64,000 bases of DNA from contig NZ_RZMX01000014.1 in assembly GCF_003992665.1 (NCBI RefSeq), positions 124,001 to 188,000 of the forward strand, in the 5' to 3' direction. Below are positions 19,965 through 29,173 of the stretch, one piece after another. The notes beneath the pieces are model-generated. The model saw only the letters and a program-made list of their open reading frames with translations. It searched no databases and was not told the DNA's origin. The first letter of the stretch is position 1, and each line of letters starts with the position of its first letter. The translations under genes and the position numbers were made by a program. Origin of the DNA: Pelagibacterium montanilacus. Lineage in GTDB: Bacteria; Pseudomonadota; Alphaproteobacteria; Rhizobiales; Devosiaceae.

Positions 19965-20057
19965 GGGGGCTGGGGCAGGGCGCTATTGACGCCCTCGGCG
20001 CATGCGGCTAAGCAGTGCGCGAACTTGTGGATCGTGGCCCATTGAAGCCACGCCGCG

Positions 20058-20133
20058 GGGCGATTAGCTCAGTTGGTAGAGCGCCTCGTTTACACCGAGG
20101 ATGTCGGCAGTTCGAGCCTGTCATCGCCCACCA
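20058..20133 (+). tRNA. tRNA-Val (UAC anticodon)
   Basis: The acceptor arms GGGCGAT and ATCGCCC pair, D-arm AGCTCAGTTGG is canonical, the anticodon loop TTTACAC gives UAC, and the T arm is GGCAGTTCGAGCCTGTC. CCA is encoded. The length is 76 bases. Confidence 0.97.
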
Positions 20134-20302
20134 TTTTCCCCTTTTTTCTGAAATATTTAGCCCGGTTGCCGGGGGCTTTGCCGTGGCTTTTTTCGAGAGC
20201 GGATTTTTTCCTCGTCAAAGTGCGTTTGTGACGCTTGACTTGCCTCTGGGTCCCCGGTAAACGATCCCCACCTTGCCGGAGACGAACGGCTCCGGATCGC
20301 AA

Positions 20303-20379
<77 letters not shown>

Positions 20380-20443
20380 CTTTTTCATGACATTGATGTT
20401 CTGGATATTTGGCGGCGGGCCTGCCGTTTGGCGACGTTTGTCG

Positions 20444-20641
20444 TCACTTGGAAGGGCCCTTCCTTTCCATGACGAGGCTTCGCGCGAGATCCACCAGATC
20501 GCATCGCAGATCGTGGAAGATGCCTGAAAGCATGTCGCTTGAATCCCTGAAGGCCGCCGCCCAGTCGGCGTAGCGGCTCCTCGTGCCGATCATCACCGGG
20601 CTGAGGCCCGTATTCCGTCCTGTGCGGCTGTTGCGTGCCAT
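20444..20641 (-). CDS. Small hypothetical protein
   Basis: A 65-residue frame starting MARNSRTGRNTG with a basic N-terminus, followed by an amphipathic helical stretch (ADWAAAFRDSSDMLSGIFHD) and a charged end. GGGGAGG lies eight bases upstream of the ATG, and third codon positions are strongly GC-biased, as in the real genes here. I do not recognise a family. It stands alone between tRNA-Asp and the methyltransferase gene. The longer frame up to 20830 has no signals. The remaining bases of this 470-base stretch (20380-20443 and 20642-20849) show nothing else. Confidence 0.5.
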   Translation of the reverse strand: MARNSRTGRNTGLSPVMIGTRSRYADWAAAFRDSSDMLSGIFHDLRCDLVDLARSLVMERKGPSK

Positions 20642-20849
20642 CTCCCTGGCCTCCCCATCTTGATCTTGCTTGCCTTGTCCCCGGAAGCGCCTCTGCGCAG
20701 CCGGGAAGATGGTGCAATAATGCGCAAATTGCAGGCAGCGTTCCATAATCCCGTCCAGTGGCGGCCCTGCGATGGGTTGGTGCTTGCGTAATCGGGGGCG
20801 CGGCGGTATGCCCGGACATCTCGCGCTCAAGCTATCAAGGGGCTGAACT

Positions 20850-21503
20850 ATGGTTGATTTCGCACGGGCTCGTCGGGCAATGGTCGACGGTCAGCTCCGG
20901 ACGGGCGGCATCGTCGACTGGCGGATTCTCGACGTGATGAACACGGTGCCCCGGGAGGAATTCGTCCCCGAGGCCCGCAAGGGCCTGAGCTATATCGACG
21001 AGGTCATCGAACTGCCCAGTGGCCGGTGCCTGCCGACCCCCACCGCGTTCGCGCGCCTTGTTCAGCTTGCCGAACTGGGCCCCAACGACGTTGTCCTCGA
21101 TGTCGGCTGCGGCAGCGGCTATTCCACCGCAGTTCTCGCTGGCCTGTGCGGCGCTGTCGTGGGGCTCGATACCGATGAGGCTACCGTGGGCCACGCCAAT
21201 GACACGCTCTCGGGGCTCGATATCGGCAACGCGGCGGTCGTCACGGGCGCCCTGCAGGACGGGGTCCCCCGTGAGGCGCCGTTCGACGCCATCGTGATCG
21301 AGGGCGGGGTGGAGTTCGTCCCCCCCTCGCTTCTCGACCAGCTCAAGGACGGGGGGCGGCTGGTCGCCTCGATCGGTCGTGGCAATGCGGCCGTCGCTAC
21401 GACGTATCACCGTTCGGGCAGCGAGATCAGCCATCACCGCGGATTCAACCTCAACGTGCCCGCGCTCGAGACCTTCTGGCGAGAGCCCGAATTCGTTCTT
21501 TGA
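20850..21503 (+). CDS. Protein-L-isoaspartate O-methyltransferase-like protein
   Basis: A 217-residue class I SAM methyltransferase of the PCMT family. Motif I VLDVGCGSGYS spans about residues 82-92. The region where true repair enzymes carry GQ-(S/T)-I-S-x-P is PSGRCLPTP here, so the usual isoaspartyl-binding Ser/Thr is absent. The substrate may therefore differ from that of Pcm, which is encoded at 40984-41652. The ATG has AAGGGGC upstream. A gene of this type directly upstream of a tolC-like gene is common in alphaproteobacteria, so a role tied to the envelope is possible but unproven. Confidence 0.8.
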   Translation: MVDFARARRAMVDGQLRTGGIVDWRILDVMNTVPREEFVPEARKGLSYIDEVIELPSGRCLPTPTAFARLVQLAELGPNDVVLDVGCGSGYSTAVLAGLCGAVVGLDTDEATVGHANDTLSGLDIGNAAVVTGALQDGVPREAPFDAIVIEGGVEFVPPSLLDQLKDGGRLVASIGRGNAAVATTYHRSGSEISHHRGFNLNVPALETFWREPEFVL

Positions 21504-21632
21504 ACCGTCACATGTGTTGCCGTCCAGACACGCCCTGCGGCTGCAATCGTTAAAGTTTGTTCAGGTTGCCGGTGGGGTCGTTGATTGCGCCCGGGCGAAG
21601 CCGTACCTTGGCGCATCGCTGGAGGCGCTATC

Positions 21633-23006
21633 ATGTCATTTTTTCGAGTATCCTGCGTTGGCGCGATGAGTCTCGCACTTCTGCTCCCCACTGCTTCTGT
21701 TCAGGCACAGTCGCTTACCGAGGCGCTCGCCAATGCCTATAACAACAGCACGGACATATCCTCGGCCTTCCTGACCGTCCGGTCCGCAGGGCAAGGCATC
21801 CGCGCTGCCGAAGGGCAGATCCTGCCCACGATCAGCGGCCAGGCCGGTGTGTCGGGGAACTGGACCGACAGTCCGCAGCCGGGCGGGGACGAGTTTTCCA
21901 CAAGCCAGCAGTTCGGACTGAGCTACAACCAGACCCTGTTCGACAGTTTCGCCACCGGCGCCGCCATCCGCGCCGCGCAGGCGCAGTACGACGCGGCCAT
22001 ATACTCGGTGGCCAACACCGAGCAGAACGTTCTTTTGAGCACGGCCACGGCCTATTTCGAGGTCATCCAGGACCGTCGGATCGTCGAAATCCGCAGGGAG
22101 GACATCGGCTTCGTCCGCGCGCAACTCCAGTCCGCCCGCGACCGGCTCGAGCTGGGCGAGGGGACGCGTCTGGACGTTGCCCAGGCCGAAGCCACGCTCG
22201 CCCAGTCCGAGGCAAGCTATCAGGCCGCCATCAGCAACCTGCGGATATCTGAAGCCAATTATCAGCGCTGGGTCGGGGGTGAACCCCGCAGCCTTTCGGG
22301 CGGTCTGCGCGTGGGCCATCTGCTCCCCGGTTCGGTGGATGCGGCGCTCGCGGTCGCGGTGATCGAGCATCCCGGACTTCTCGCTTCCCAGGCCCAGATC
22401 CGGGCAGCGCAGTTCGAAGCCGAGGAAACCCGCGCCAGCTTCGGGCCGACCGTTTCCATCTCGGGCGGCGCCAATCTCAACCGCGGCGACTCGGGTTCGA
22501 CCTCGGCGTCAGCCAATTTCGGGCTCAACCTTTCGATCCCCATCTACACGCCCACCAGAAGCCCGGCCATCGAGCAGGCCAATATCGGCCGCATGCAGTC
22601 CGAGCTCGACGCGTTCTCCACGCGCGACCAGATCATCGAGGCGGTACGCCAGGCATGGGCAGGGCTGCAATCGGCCTCCGCACAGATCGAGTCGGCCACC
22701 GCTGCGGTCGCGGCCAGCCGGCTCGCGCTTGAGGCGACGGTCGATCGCGCCGATCTGGGCGAGGGCACGACCCTCGACACTCTGGATGCGCGGGCCACCC
22801 TGCTTTCGGTGGAAGAGGGACTCGTGCAGGCTCAGGCCCAGCGCTCGATCGCCAGCTATTCGCTGCTTGCCGCCATGGGCCGGCTCACCGCGCTCGATCT
22901 TCAGCTTCCGGTGACCCCGCGGACGGCCGAGGGCGTCGCCATCGCCGAGAAAGTACCTGCGGCGGCCCCTGCAGCGCCCCGCGATGCGTGGGGCAACCTG
23001 CGTTAG
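21633..23006 (+). CDS. tolC: TolC-family outer membrane efflux protein
   Basis: A 457-residue outer membrane channel of type I secretion or multidrug efflux pumps. The first 26 residues are a signal peptide ending VQAQ. Two repeats of the TolC fold follow, visible as long helical blocks such as RDRLELGEGTRLDVAQAEA and the related DRADLGEGTTLDTLDARA. The start at 21633 has GGAGG upstream; an earlier in-frame ATG at 21585 would bury the signal peptide. No inner-membrane transporter or adaptor gene is adjacent, so it probably serves several systems. The C-terminus is rich in Ala and Pro. Confidence 0.92.
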   Translation: MSFFRVSCVGAMSLALLLPTASVQAQSLTEALANAYNNSTDISSAFLTVRSAGQGIRAAEGQILPTISGQAGVSGNWTDSPQPGGDEFSTSQQFGLSYNQTLFDSFATGAAIRAAQAQYDAAIYSVANTEQNVLLSTATAYFEVIQDRRIVEIRREDIGFVRAQLQSARDRLELGEGTRLDVAQAEATLAQSEASYQAAISNLRISEANYQRWVGGEPRSLSGGLRVGHLLPGSVDAALAVAVIEHPGLLASQAQIRAAQFEAEETRASFGPTVSISGGANLNRGDSGSTSASANFGLNLSIPIYTPTRSPAIEQANIGRMQSELDAFSTRDQIIEAVRQAWAGLQSASAQIESATAAVAASRLALEATVDRADLGEGTTLDTLDARATLLSVEEGLVQAQAQRSIASYSLLAAMGRLTALDLQLPVTPRTAEGVAIAEKVPAAAPAAPRDAWGNLR

Positions 23007-23207
23007 GTCGCGCACAGCCTCGGCCCCGCTGGGCCAAGGCTGGTCTCTCGATTTCCGTGGAATACCCCAATTGGGCGCCGCACTGCCGTTTTCGGGCAGT
23101 TCGGTGCACGTTAGGGTAAACTATGCGAATCACGCCGATCGAGATCGGCAGCGCGGTCAGTCAAGAGTACGCCTCGCGTATTGAGGCGCAGCACCATCGG
23201 GGCAAGC

Positions 23208-24089
23208 ATGAACCAGCCGGCGTCCAAAGAACCCACCATGGATGAAATCCTCTCCTCGATCAGGCAGATCATTGCCGATGACGACGAGGCGGCGACGTCG
23301 ACCAAGCCAGTGCGCCGGTCGCTTGAAGAAGTGAAGCCCGTCGCCCCGGCCGAAGCGCGGAAGTCCGATCAGGTCATCGACCCGTTCGAGGACGATGAGG
23401 ACGAGGCCGAACCCCTCGCTCTCTCCAACGACCAGATCGTGGAGGACCCGGAAACGGCTTCGGCACAGCCCATGGACGATGACTGGCCCACGCCGGCGTC
23501 AGCAGCCTCCGGCGCCAAGCTCGAGCCTGTCGCGCCCACCGCCGAGGCCAGGAAGCCAATGGCCGGTTCCGCATCGCAAGGCGATGATCAGGTGGGCCCG
23601 ATGGCCCGCGCGGTGGCGGACAAGGCCCGGGCCGAGGCGCCTGCCGCAAAGGCTCCCGAGTCGCGGGAAGAGCCCGAGGCGGCGAAGCCTGCTTCGGCAG
23701 CTCCCGAGGCTGAAGACGAGCCGAGCCTTGTCGTGCCCGACGATATCGCTTTCGAGCAGGACGAGGATGTGGCCCGTCGTCCCGATCTATCGCGTCGCCC
23801 GTCGGTTGCCGATGCGGCCCCCTTGCCCGACTCGAGGTTGAGCTCGGATTTGGCCGAAGAGCTTCTCGGCCCGGCCACCGAGGCTGCCGTCCGCTCGGCG
23901 CTCTCGAAAGTGCAGTCCCCCAAGAGCCGGCCTGACATGGCGTTGGGCGCGTCCAACCTCACGATCGAGGCGATGATCCGCGAAATGCTGCGGCCCATGC
24001 TCAAGGAATGGCTGGAGGAAAATCTTCCCTCCATGGTCGAACGCATCGTGGTCCAGGAAATCGAACGGGTCTCGCGCGGCGGTCGCTGA
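23208..24089 (+). CDS. popZ: PopZ-like cell-pole organising protein (DUF2497)
   Basis: A 293-residue protein with the three-part layout of PopZ: an N-terminal helix EPTMDEILSSIRQIIADDD near residues 8-26, a long acidic Pro/Ala/Glu-rich disordered linker (about 30-215), and a C-terminal oligomerisation region with IREMLRPMLKEWLEENLP. PopZ forms a polar microdomain that anchors chromosome origins and recruits cell-cycle regulators. In Hyphomicrobiales it marks the growing pole. The ATG at 23208 gives the family N-terminus; an in-frame start at 23181 would add nine residues. It lies just upstream of valS, as in many alphaproteobacteria. Confidence 0.88.
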   Translation: MNQPASKEPTMDEILSSIRQIIADDDEAATSTKPVRRSLEEVKPVAPAEARKSDQVIDPFEDDEDEAEPLALSNDQIVEDPETASAQPMDDDWPTPASAASGAKLEPVAPTAEARKPMAGSASQGDDQVGPMARAVADKARAEAPAAKAPESREEPEAAKPASAAPEAEDEPSLVVPDDIAFEQDEDVARRPDLSRRPSVADAAPLPDSRLSSDLAEELLGPATEAAVRSALSKVQSPKSRPDMALGASNLTIEAMIREMLRPMLKEWLEENLPSMVERIVVQEIERVSRGGR

Positions 24090-24212
24090 GCGGCCCTGGC
24101 GCGGCGGAATGGTTGACTTCCGCCGCCAGCTTGGCTTTACACGATGACACAGTGATCTCCTCCCGCCCTTGCCAACAGGGGCGGGCTATTCTTGTGACAG
24201 GTATCAGCCGAC

Positions 24213-26939
24213 ATGATCGAAAAGCACTACGAACCGGGCGCGGTCGAAGGGCGCATCTACGAGATGTGGGAAACGTCGGGCGCATTTGCCGCCGGCGCGG
24301 GCAAGGCGGATGGGTCCGAGAGCTTCACGATCGTAATTCCGCCTCCCAACGTCACCGGGTCGCTCCATATCGGCCACGCGCTCAACAACACGCTCCAGGA
24401 CATCCTTGTGCGTTTCGAGCGCCTGCGCGGCAAGGACGTGCTCTGGCAGCCGGGCATGGACCACGCGGGCATCGCGACCCAGATGATGGTCGAGCGGCAG
24501 CTTGCCGAACAGGGCGGCCCCGGCCGCCGCGATCTCGGGCGTGAGAAGTTCCTCGAGAAGGTCTGGGAGTGGAAGGGCCAGAGCGGGGGCAAGATTCTCA
24601 ACCAGCTCAAGCGCCTGGGCGCATCGTGCGACTGGTCGCGCGAGCGCTTCACCATGGACGAAGGCCTTTCGCGCGCGGTGCTCAAGGTCTTTGTGCAATT
24701 GCATAAGGAAGGCCTGATCTATCGCGACAAACGGCTGGTCAACTGGGATCCCAAGCTCCAGACCGCAATTTCCGACCTGGAGGTCGAACAGCGCGAGATC
24801 GACGGCAATCTCTGGCATTTCCGCTATCGGCTGGAGGGCATCGCGTACAACGCCGAGGATCCCTCCACCTATATCGTGGTCGCCACGACCCGGCCCGAAA
24901 CCATGCTTGGGGATACCGGTGTCGCGGTCAATCCCGAGGACGAGCGCTACGCCCATCTGGTTGGCACCAATGTGCTTATGCCGATCACCGGGCGCCTGAT
25001 CCCGATCGTTGCAGACGACTACGCCGATCCCGACGCCGGGTCCGGTGCCGTCAAGATCACTCCGGCCCACGACTTCAACGATTTCGAGGTCGGCAAGCGG
25101 GCAGGGCTGCGCGCCATCAACGTCATGCACCCCGATGGTCGGATATCGATCGCGGACAATCCCGACTTCCTCGAGGGCCTGTCGCCCAACCCCATGCAGG
25201 AAGCGCTCTGGGGGCAGCTCGATGGTCTCGACAGGTTCGAGGCCCGGGCGCGGATCGTCCAGGTCATGGAAGAAGGCGGCATGCTCGACAAGATCGAGCC
25301 TCACCACCATTCGGTGCCCCATGGCGATCGTGGGGGCGTTCCTGTGGAGCCTTACCTCACCGACCAGTGGTTCGTGAACGCGGCGGAACTCGCCAAGCCG
25401 GCGCTCGCGTCGGTGCGCGAGGGCCGCACGACATTTGTGCCGCGCAACTGGGAGAACACCTATTTCTCCTGGCTCGAGAACATCCAGCCTTGGTGCGTGT
25501 CGCGCCAACTCTGGTGGGGTCATCAGATTCCAGCCTGGTATGGTCCGGACGGCACCATATTCGTCGAGGAAACCGAGGCCGAAGCGCACGTTGCGGCGGA
25601 GCGCCACTATGGCAAGCCCGTCGCTCTCGAGCGCGATCCGGACGTGCTCGATACCTGGTTCTCCTCGGCGCTCTGGCCGTTTTCGACCCTGGGCTGGCCC
25701 GATAAAACCCCGGAACTGGCAACCTACTACCCCACCAGCGTTCTGGTCACCGGGTTCGATATCATCTTCTTCTGGGTCGCCCGGATGATGATGTTTGGCC
25801 TCCATTTCATGGAGACCGAGCCGTTCTCGACCGTTTACGTCCACGCACTCGTGCGCGACGAGAACGGGCAAAAAATGAGCAAGACCAAAGGGAACGTCAT
25901 CGATCCTCTTGATCTGGTCGAAGAATACGGGGCTGACGCCGCGCGCTTCACGCTGGCCGCTATGGCGGCTCAAGGGCGTGACCTCAAGCTCGCCATGAGC
26001 CGGGTCGAGGGCTACCGGAACTTCGTTACCAAGCTCTGGAATGCCGCGCGTTTCCTCGAGATGAATTCCTGTGCTCGTGTCGAAGGGTTCGATCCGCGCA
26101 CGGTCTCGAACCCGCTCGACCGCTGGATCGTGAGCGCTACGGCCCGCGCCGTGGCCGATGTCGAGCGCGGTCTTGAGGACTACAAGTTCAACGAAGCTGC
26201 CAACAGCGCTTACGACTTCGTCTGGGGCACGTTCTGCGACTGGTTCGTGGAACTCGCCAAGCCTGTGTTCTCCGGCGAGGATGAAGCCGCGCGCGACGAG
26301 ACCCGGGCCACAGCTGCGTGGTGCCTCGATCAGATTCTCGCTCTCCTGCATCCCTTTATGCCCTTCGTCACCGAGGAACTGTGGGCGGAGACGGGCCGGA
26401 CCGGCCCAGCACGTTCCGGCATGCTGGCGCTCTCTCGCTGGCCCGACGTCGTCAGGCTGGGTGATGCGGAATCGGAGGCCGAACTCGGTTGGCTCATCGA
26501 CCTGATCTCGGCAATCCGCTCTGTCCGCACCGAGATGAACGTGCCCGCCGGTGCAAAGGTGCCGCTGGTGGTCGTATCGGCCAGCGCCGGGACTATGGAC
26601 CGGATCGACAGGCACCATGCCGCCATATCGCGGCTGGCGCGCACCAGCGCCATCGACGCTGCGGATGCGATTCCGCCTGATGCGGCCCAATTCGTACTGG
26701 GCGAGGCGACCTGGGCGATTCCCCTGGCCGATCTCATCGACATCGGTGCGGAGCGGGCCCGGCTGGGCAAGGAGATCAAGAAGCTGGACGGCGAGATTGC
26801 CGGACTCTCCAAGAAACTCTCCAATCCCCAGTTCCTCGAAAAGGCGCCCGACGAGGTCGTTGCCGAGCAGCGCACACGGCTCGAGGACACCGAGCAGCGT
26901 CGCGCCAGGATCGCAGCGGCTCTCGACCGCCTGGGCTGA
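24213..26939 (+). CDS. valS: Valine-tRNA ligase
   Basis: A 908-residue class I synthetase charging tRNA-Val. The HIGH motif occurs as HIGH at 52-55 (PPPNVTGSLHIGHALN) and KMSKT at 554-558. The editing domain includes the threonine-rich TTRPETMLGDTGVAV segment. The anticodon-binding region follows, then the C-terminal coiled coil (LGKEIKKLDGEIAGLSKKL) that grips the tRNA elbow. The Shine-Dalgarno is weak. A very long antisense open frame across this gene is an effect of GC bias. A tRNA-Val gene lies 4 kb upstream. Confidence 0.96.
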   Translation: MIEKHYEPGAVEGRIYEMWETSGAFAAGAGKADGSESFTIVIPPPNVTGSLHIGHALNNTLQDILVRFERLRGKDVLWQPGMDHAGIATQMMVERQLAEQGGPGRRDLGREKFLEKVWEWKGQSGGKILNQLKRLGASCDWSRERFTMDEGLSRAVLKVFVQLHKEGLIYRDKRLVNWDPKLQTAISDLEVEQREIDGNLWHFRYRLEGIAYNAEDPSTYIVVATTRPETMLGDTGVAVNPEDERYAHLVGTNVLMPITGRLIPIVADDYADPDAGSGAVKITPAHDFNDFEVGKRAGLRAINVMHPDGRISIADNPDFLEGLSPNPMQEALWGQLDGLDRFEARARIVQVMEEGGMLDKIEPHHHSVPHGDRGGVPVEPYLTDQWFVNAAELAKPALASVREGRTTFVPRNWENTYFSWLENIQPWCVSRQLWWGHQIPAWYGPDGTIFVEETEAEAHVAAERHYGKPVALERDPDVLDTWFSSALWPFSTLGWPDKTPELATYYPTSVLVTGFDIIFFWVARMMMFGLHFMETEPFSTVYVHALVRDENGQKMSKTKGNVIDPLDLVEEYGADAARFTLAAMAAQGRDLKLAMSRVEGYRNFVTKLWNAARFLEMNSCARVEGFDPRTVSNPLDRWIVSATARAVADVERGLEDYKFNEAANSAYDFVWGTFCDWFVELAKPVFSGEDEAARDETRATAAWCLDQILALLHPFMPFVTEELWAETGRTGPARSGMLALSRWPDVVRLGDAESEAELGWLIDLISAIRSVRTEMNVPAGAKVPLVVVSASAGTMDRIDRHHAAISRLARTSAIDAADAIPPDAAQFVLGEATWAIPLADLIDIGAERARLGKEIKKLDGEIAGLSKKLSNPQFLEKAPDEVVAEQRTRLEDTEQRRARIAAALDRLG

Positions 26940-27496
26940 TCGCGGTGCCCGTCGGGCGCTTGTGACTAAATTGATACACTGGCGATGACACATCGCCAGT
27001 GTCGCCGCCGGTGACGTTTCGCTAACCGGCGATGCCACAATCTTACCCCAAACAAACCGGAGAAACTGCAGGCGGGCGGTGATGGCGCGATTGAGTGCCA
27101 TTGCTACGCAGGAGCGGGGGCGCTTCTCTCTGCAGGTTTTCTGTCCGGCTCTGGGCAGGGGGGTGGATGCGTGAAGTGTGGTGCGACGTCGCCAGTGGTC
27201 TTATCCCATTTCGATGGTCGGTCGAGACGGTTTGTCCGCGAGGGTCGTGCTTTATTGCCGACACAAAGCGGGGGTAAAAATCCCCCAATGACCGAGCCTG
27301 GACGGCCATTCCGATTGGCAGATCCGGCAGGCAAACGACCGGCCGCCACAAGGCGCCGGCGAAAAGAAAAATTGAAGTACAGGTTGGCGGCAGATGCGTT
27401 TCTGTCGACCGGAAACACAGAGTTGGGTCCTGCCCCGCAGGCGCCGCGCGTATTCGCGTGGGCCTTGGCTGGCGGCTGGATACCTGAAGGTGAACG
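26940..27496. other. Long intergenic region between valS and the ExoR-like gene
   Basis: About 560 bases without a supported gene. Frames of 60-110 residues exist but have no ribosome binding sites or conserved-looking sequence. The only structure I see is the 12-bp inverted repeat at 26976-27002. The last part must hold the promoter of the ExoR-like gene. No tRNA-like or riboswitch-like fold was recognised. Confidence 0.5.
26976..27002. repeat. Perfect 12-bp inverted repeat after valS
   Basis: ACACTGGCGATG and CATCGCCAGTGT are exact reverse complements around an ACA loop, 37 bases after the valS stop. It has no T run, so it may be a stem-loop at the 3' end of valS mRNA or a protein-binding palindrome. 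Confidence 0.6.
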
Positions 27497-28294
27497 ATGC
27501 CGTTAGTTAGAAGTATTGCGTTCTCTTGGGTGGTGGCATTCTCTGCGTCATCGGCCATTGGCTTTGCTCCGGCCGCCCAGGCCCAGAGCGCTCTTGATGC
27601 GGCCCATGATCTCGCGCGCATGCTCGATGCGCCTGTCGATGATCTCTCTGGGGACAGCCTGCTCTCGGCGCTCGAGGATGCGGCCGCTGCCGGCCAGCCC
27701 ATGGCTCTCTGGCAGTTGGGCCTGATGTATGAATCCGGTATGGGCGTGGAGCAGAATCCCGGCAAGGCCTTCCAGTTCTTCGCGCAACTGGCCAGCGACA
27801 ACGCCAACGCGCCTCCCCAATCGCTCGACGCCGACATCGTGGCCCAGTCCTTCCTCAAGGTCGGGGAGTATTACCGGCGCGGCGTGCCCGATGCCGGCGT
27901 GGCCGCCGACGAGGCCGAGGCCCACAAGCTCATCTATCACGCCGCCGTCTATTTCGGTGATGCCGACGCCCAGTATCAGCTGTTCCTCAGCGAGCAGGAA
28001 AACGGCTACCTCATCAACCAGAGCATCAGGTGGCTCGTGCTTGCCGCGCGCAAGGGCCACCCGGCCGCCCAGGCGCGGTTGGGGGACATCCTGTTTTCCG
28101 GTGCGGGTGTCGATCCCCAGCCCGTCGAGGGGCTGATGTGGCTTGGTCTGGGTTACCGCCGCGCTTTAGGCACCAGCGACGAAACCTGGATCCGCGAACT
28201 CAACGAGGGCGCCATGGCCCAGGCCAGCTCCGACCAGATCGCCGCGGCCCAGCGCGCCGCGGAAACGCTCGGTCCCCAGTTCGACGGCTATTGA
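27497..28294 (+). CDS. exoR: ExoR-like periplasmic Sel1-repeat protein
   Basis: A 265-residue protein with a signal peptide (cleavage near AQAQS, residue 30) and several Sel1/TPR-like repeats: PMALWQLGLMYESGMGVEQN, then VAQSFLKVGEYYRRGVPDAG, DADAQYQLFLSEQENG and HPAAQARLGDILFSGAGV. Length, export and repeat order match ExoR of Sinorhizobium and Agrobacterium. There it binds the sensor kinase ExoS (ChvG) in the periplasm, keeps ExoS/ChvI inactive, and is destroyed at low pH. The match is by pattern, so the symbol is tentative. It ends nine bases from the convergent xthA gene. Confidence 0.75.
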   Translation: MPLVRSIAFSWVVAFSASSAIGFAPAAQAQSALDAAHDLARMLDAPVDDLSGDSLLSALEDAAAAGQPMALWQLGLMYESGMGVEQNPGKAFQFFAQLASDNANAPPQSLDADIVAQSFLKVGEYYRRGVPDAGVAADEAEAHKLIYHAAVYFGDADAQYQLFLSEQENGYLINQSIRWLVLAARKGHPAAQARLGDILFSGAGVDPQPVEGLMWLGLGYRRALGTSDETWIRELNEGAMAQASSDQIAAAQRAAETLGPQFDGY

Positions 28295-28303
28295 GCCGAC
28301 CAG

Positions 28304-29113
28304 TCAGGCTGCCGCGTCCCGGGCCGTGGGCTCGGCGAAGCCGAACTGCGCTTCGATGGGCACGTGGTCTGAGGGCTTGTCCCAGCCGCGCACATCCTTG
28401 TGCACCTTGACGGCGACCAGCCGGTCTGCGGCTTGGGGAGAGGCCATGATATGGTCGATCCTGATGCCCGCGTTGCGGCGCCAGGCGCCGGCCTGGAAAT
28501 CCCAGAACGTGTATGCAGGGTCTGACGTCGTCGCCCGCAGCACGTCCGTCATGCCCATATTGCGCAGGATCCTGAATTTCTCGAGGCTTTCGGGCCTGTA
28601 GAGCGCGTCGCCCCACCAGGCCGCCGGGTCATGACAATCGATCGCCGAGGGAATCAGGTTGAAATCGCCCATCAGGATGAAGGGCTCCTCGGACCGCAGG
28701 CTCGAGGCCACATGGGCGTTGAGCCGGTCCATCCATGCGATCTTGTAGGGAAATTTCGGCGTATCGACCGGATTGCCGTTGGGCAGGTAGATGTTGCAGA
28801 TTCTCACCGACCCGCCTTCCACCGAGACCGTCGCCTCGATCAGGCGCGACTGCTCGTCGCTCTCGTCACCGGCCAGCCCGCGCGAGACGTCCTCGAGCGG
28901 ATAGCGTGAAAGCAGCGCGACCCCGTTGAACGATTTCTGGCCGAAGGTCTCGATGTTGTAGCCCCGGTCCTCGATCTCGGATCGGGGAAACTTCTCGTCC
29001 ATGCACTTGATTTCCTGGAGCCCCACCACATCGGGCTTGGCTTCGTCCAGCCATGTCAGCACTGCATGAAGTCTGGCGTTTATGCCATTGATATTCCAGC
29101 TTGCAATTCGCAT
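28304..29113 (-). CDS. xthA: Exodeoxyribonuclease III (AP endonuclease)
   Basis: A 269-residue endonuclease/exonuclease/phosphatase-fold enzyme that cuts DNA at abasic sites in base excision repair. Catalytic residues are visible: Glu34 in LQEIKC, Asp150 and Asn152 in GDFNLIP, Asp220 in RIDHI, and Asp249-His250 in SDHVPI. The N-terminus MRIASWNINGINAR is diagnostic. It lies 60 bases downstream of erpA on the same strand and is probably co-transcribed with it. The C-terminal ten residues (after AQFGF) are variable and Ala-rich. Confidence 0.95.
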   Translation of the reverse strand: MRIASWNINGINARLHAVLTWLDEAKPDVVGLQEIKCMDEKFPRSEIEDRGYNIETFGQKSFNGVALLSRYPLEDVSRGLAGDESDEQSRLIEATVSVEGGSVRICNIYLPNGNPVDTPKFPYKIAWMDRLNAHVASSLRSEEPFILMGDFNLIPSAIDCHDPAAWWGDALYRPESLEKFRILRNMGMTDVLRATTSDPAYTFWDFQAGAWRRNAGIRIDHIMASPQAADRLVAVKVHKDVRGWDKPSDHVPIEAQFGFAEPTARDAAA

Positions 29114-29173
29114 CGGCTGCCGTTCCGGATCCAGCGGTTCAGGGGGATGCCGCGCTCCGGGCGGCCGGTTCGA

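Noticed and set aside
24204-27101. A 965-codon open frame antisense to valS
   Set aside because: It mirrors valS on the other strand in GC-rich DNA, has no Shine-Dalgarno, and its sequence resembles no protein family.
26940-27496. Several 60-110-codon frames in the valS-exoR gap
   Set aside because: No ribosome binding sites, no GC third-position pattern that differs from chance and no recognisable sequence.
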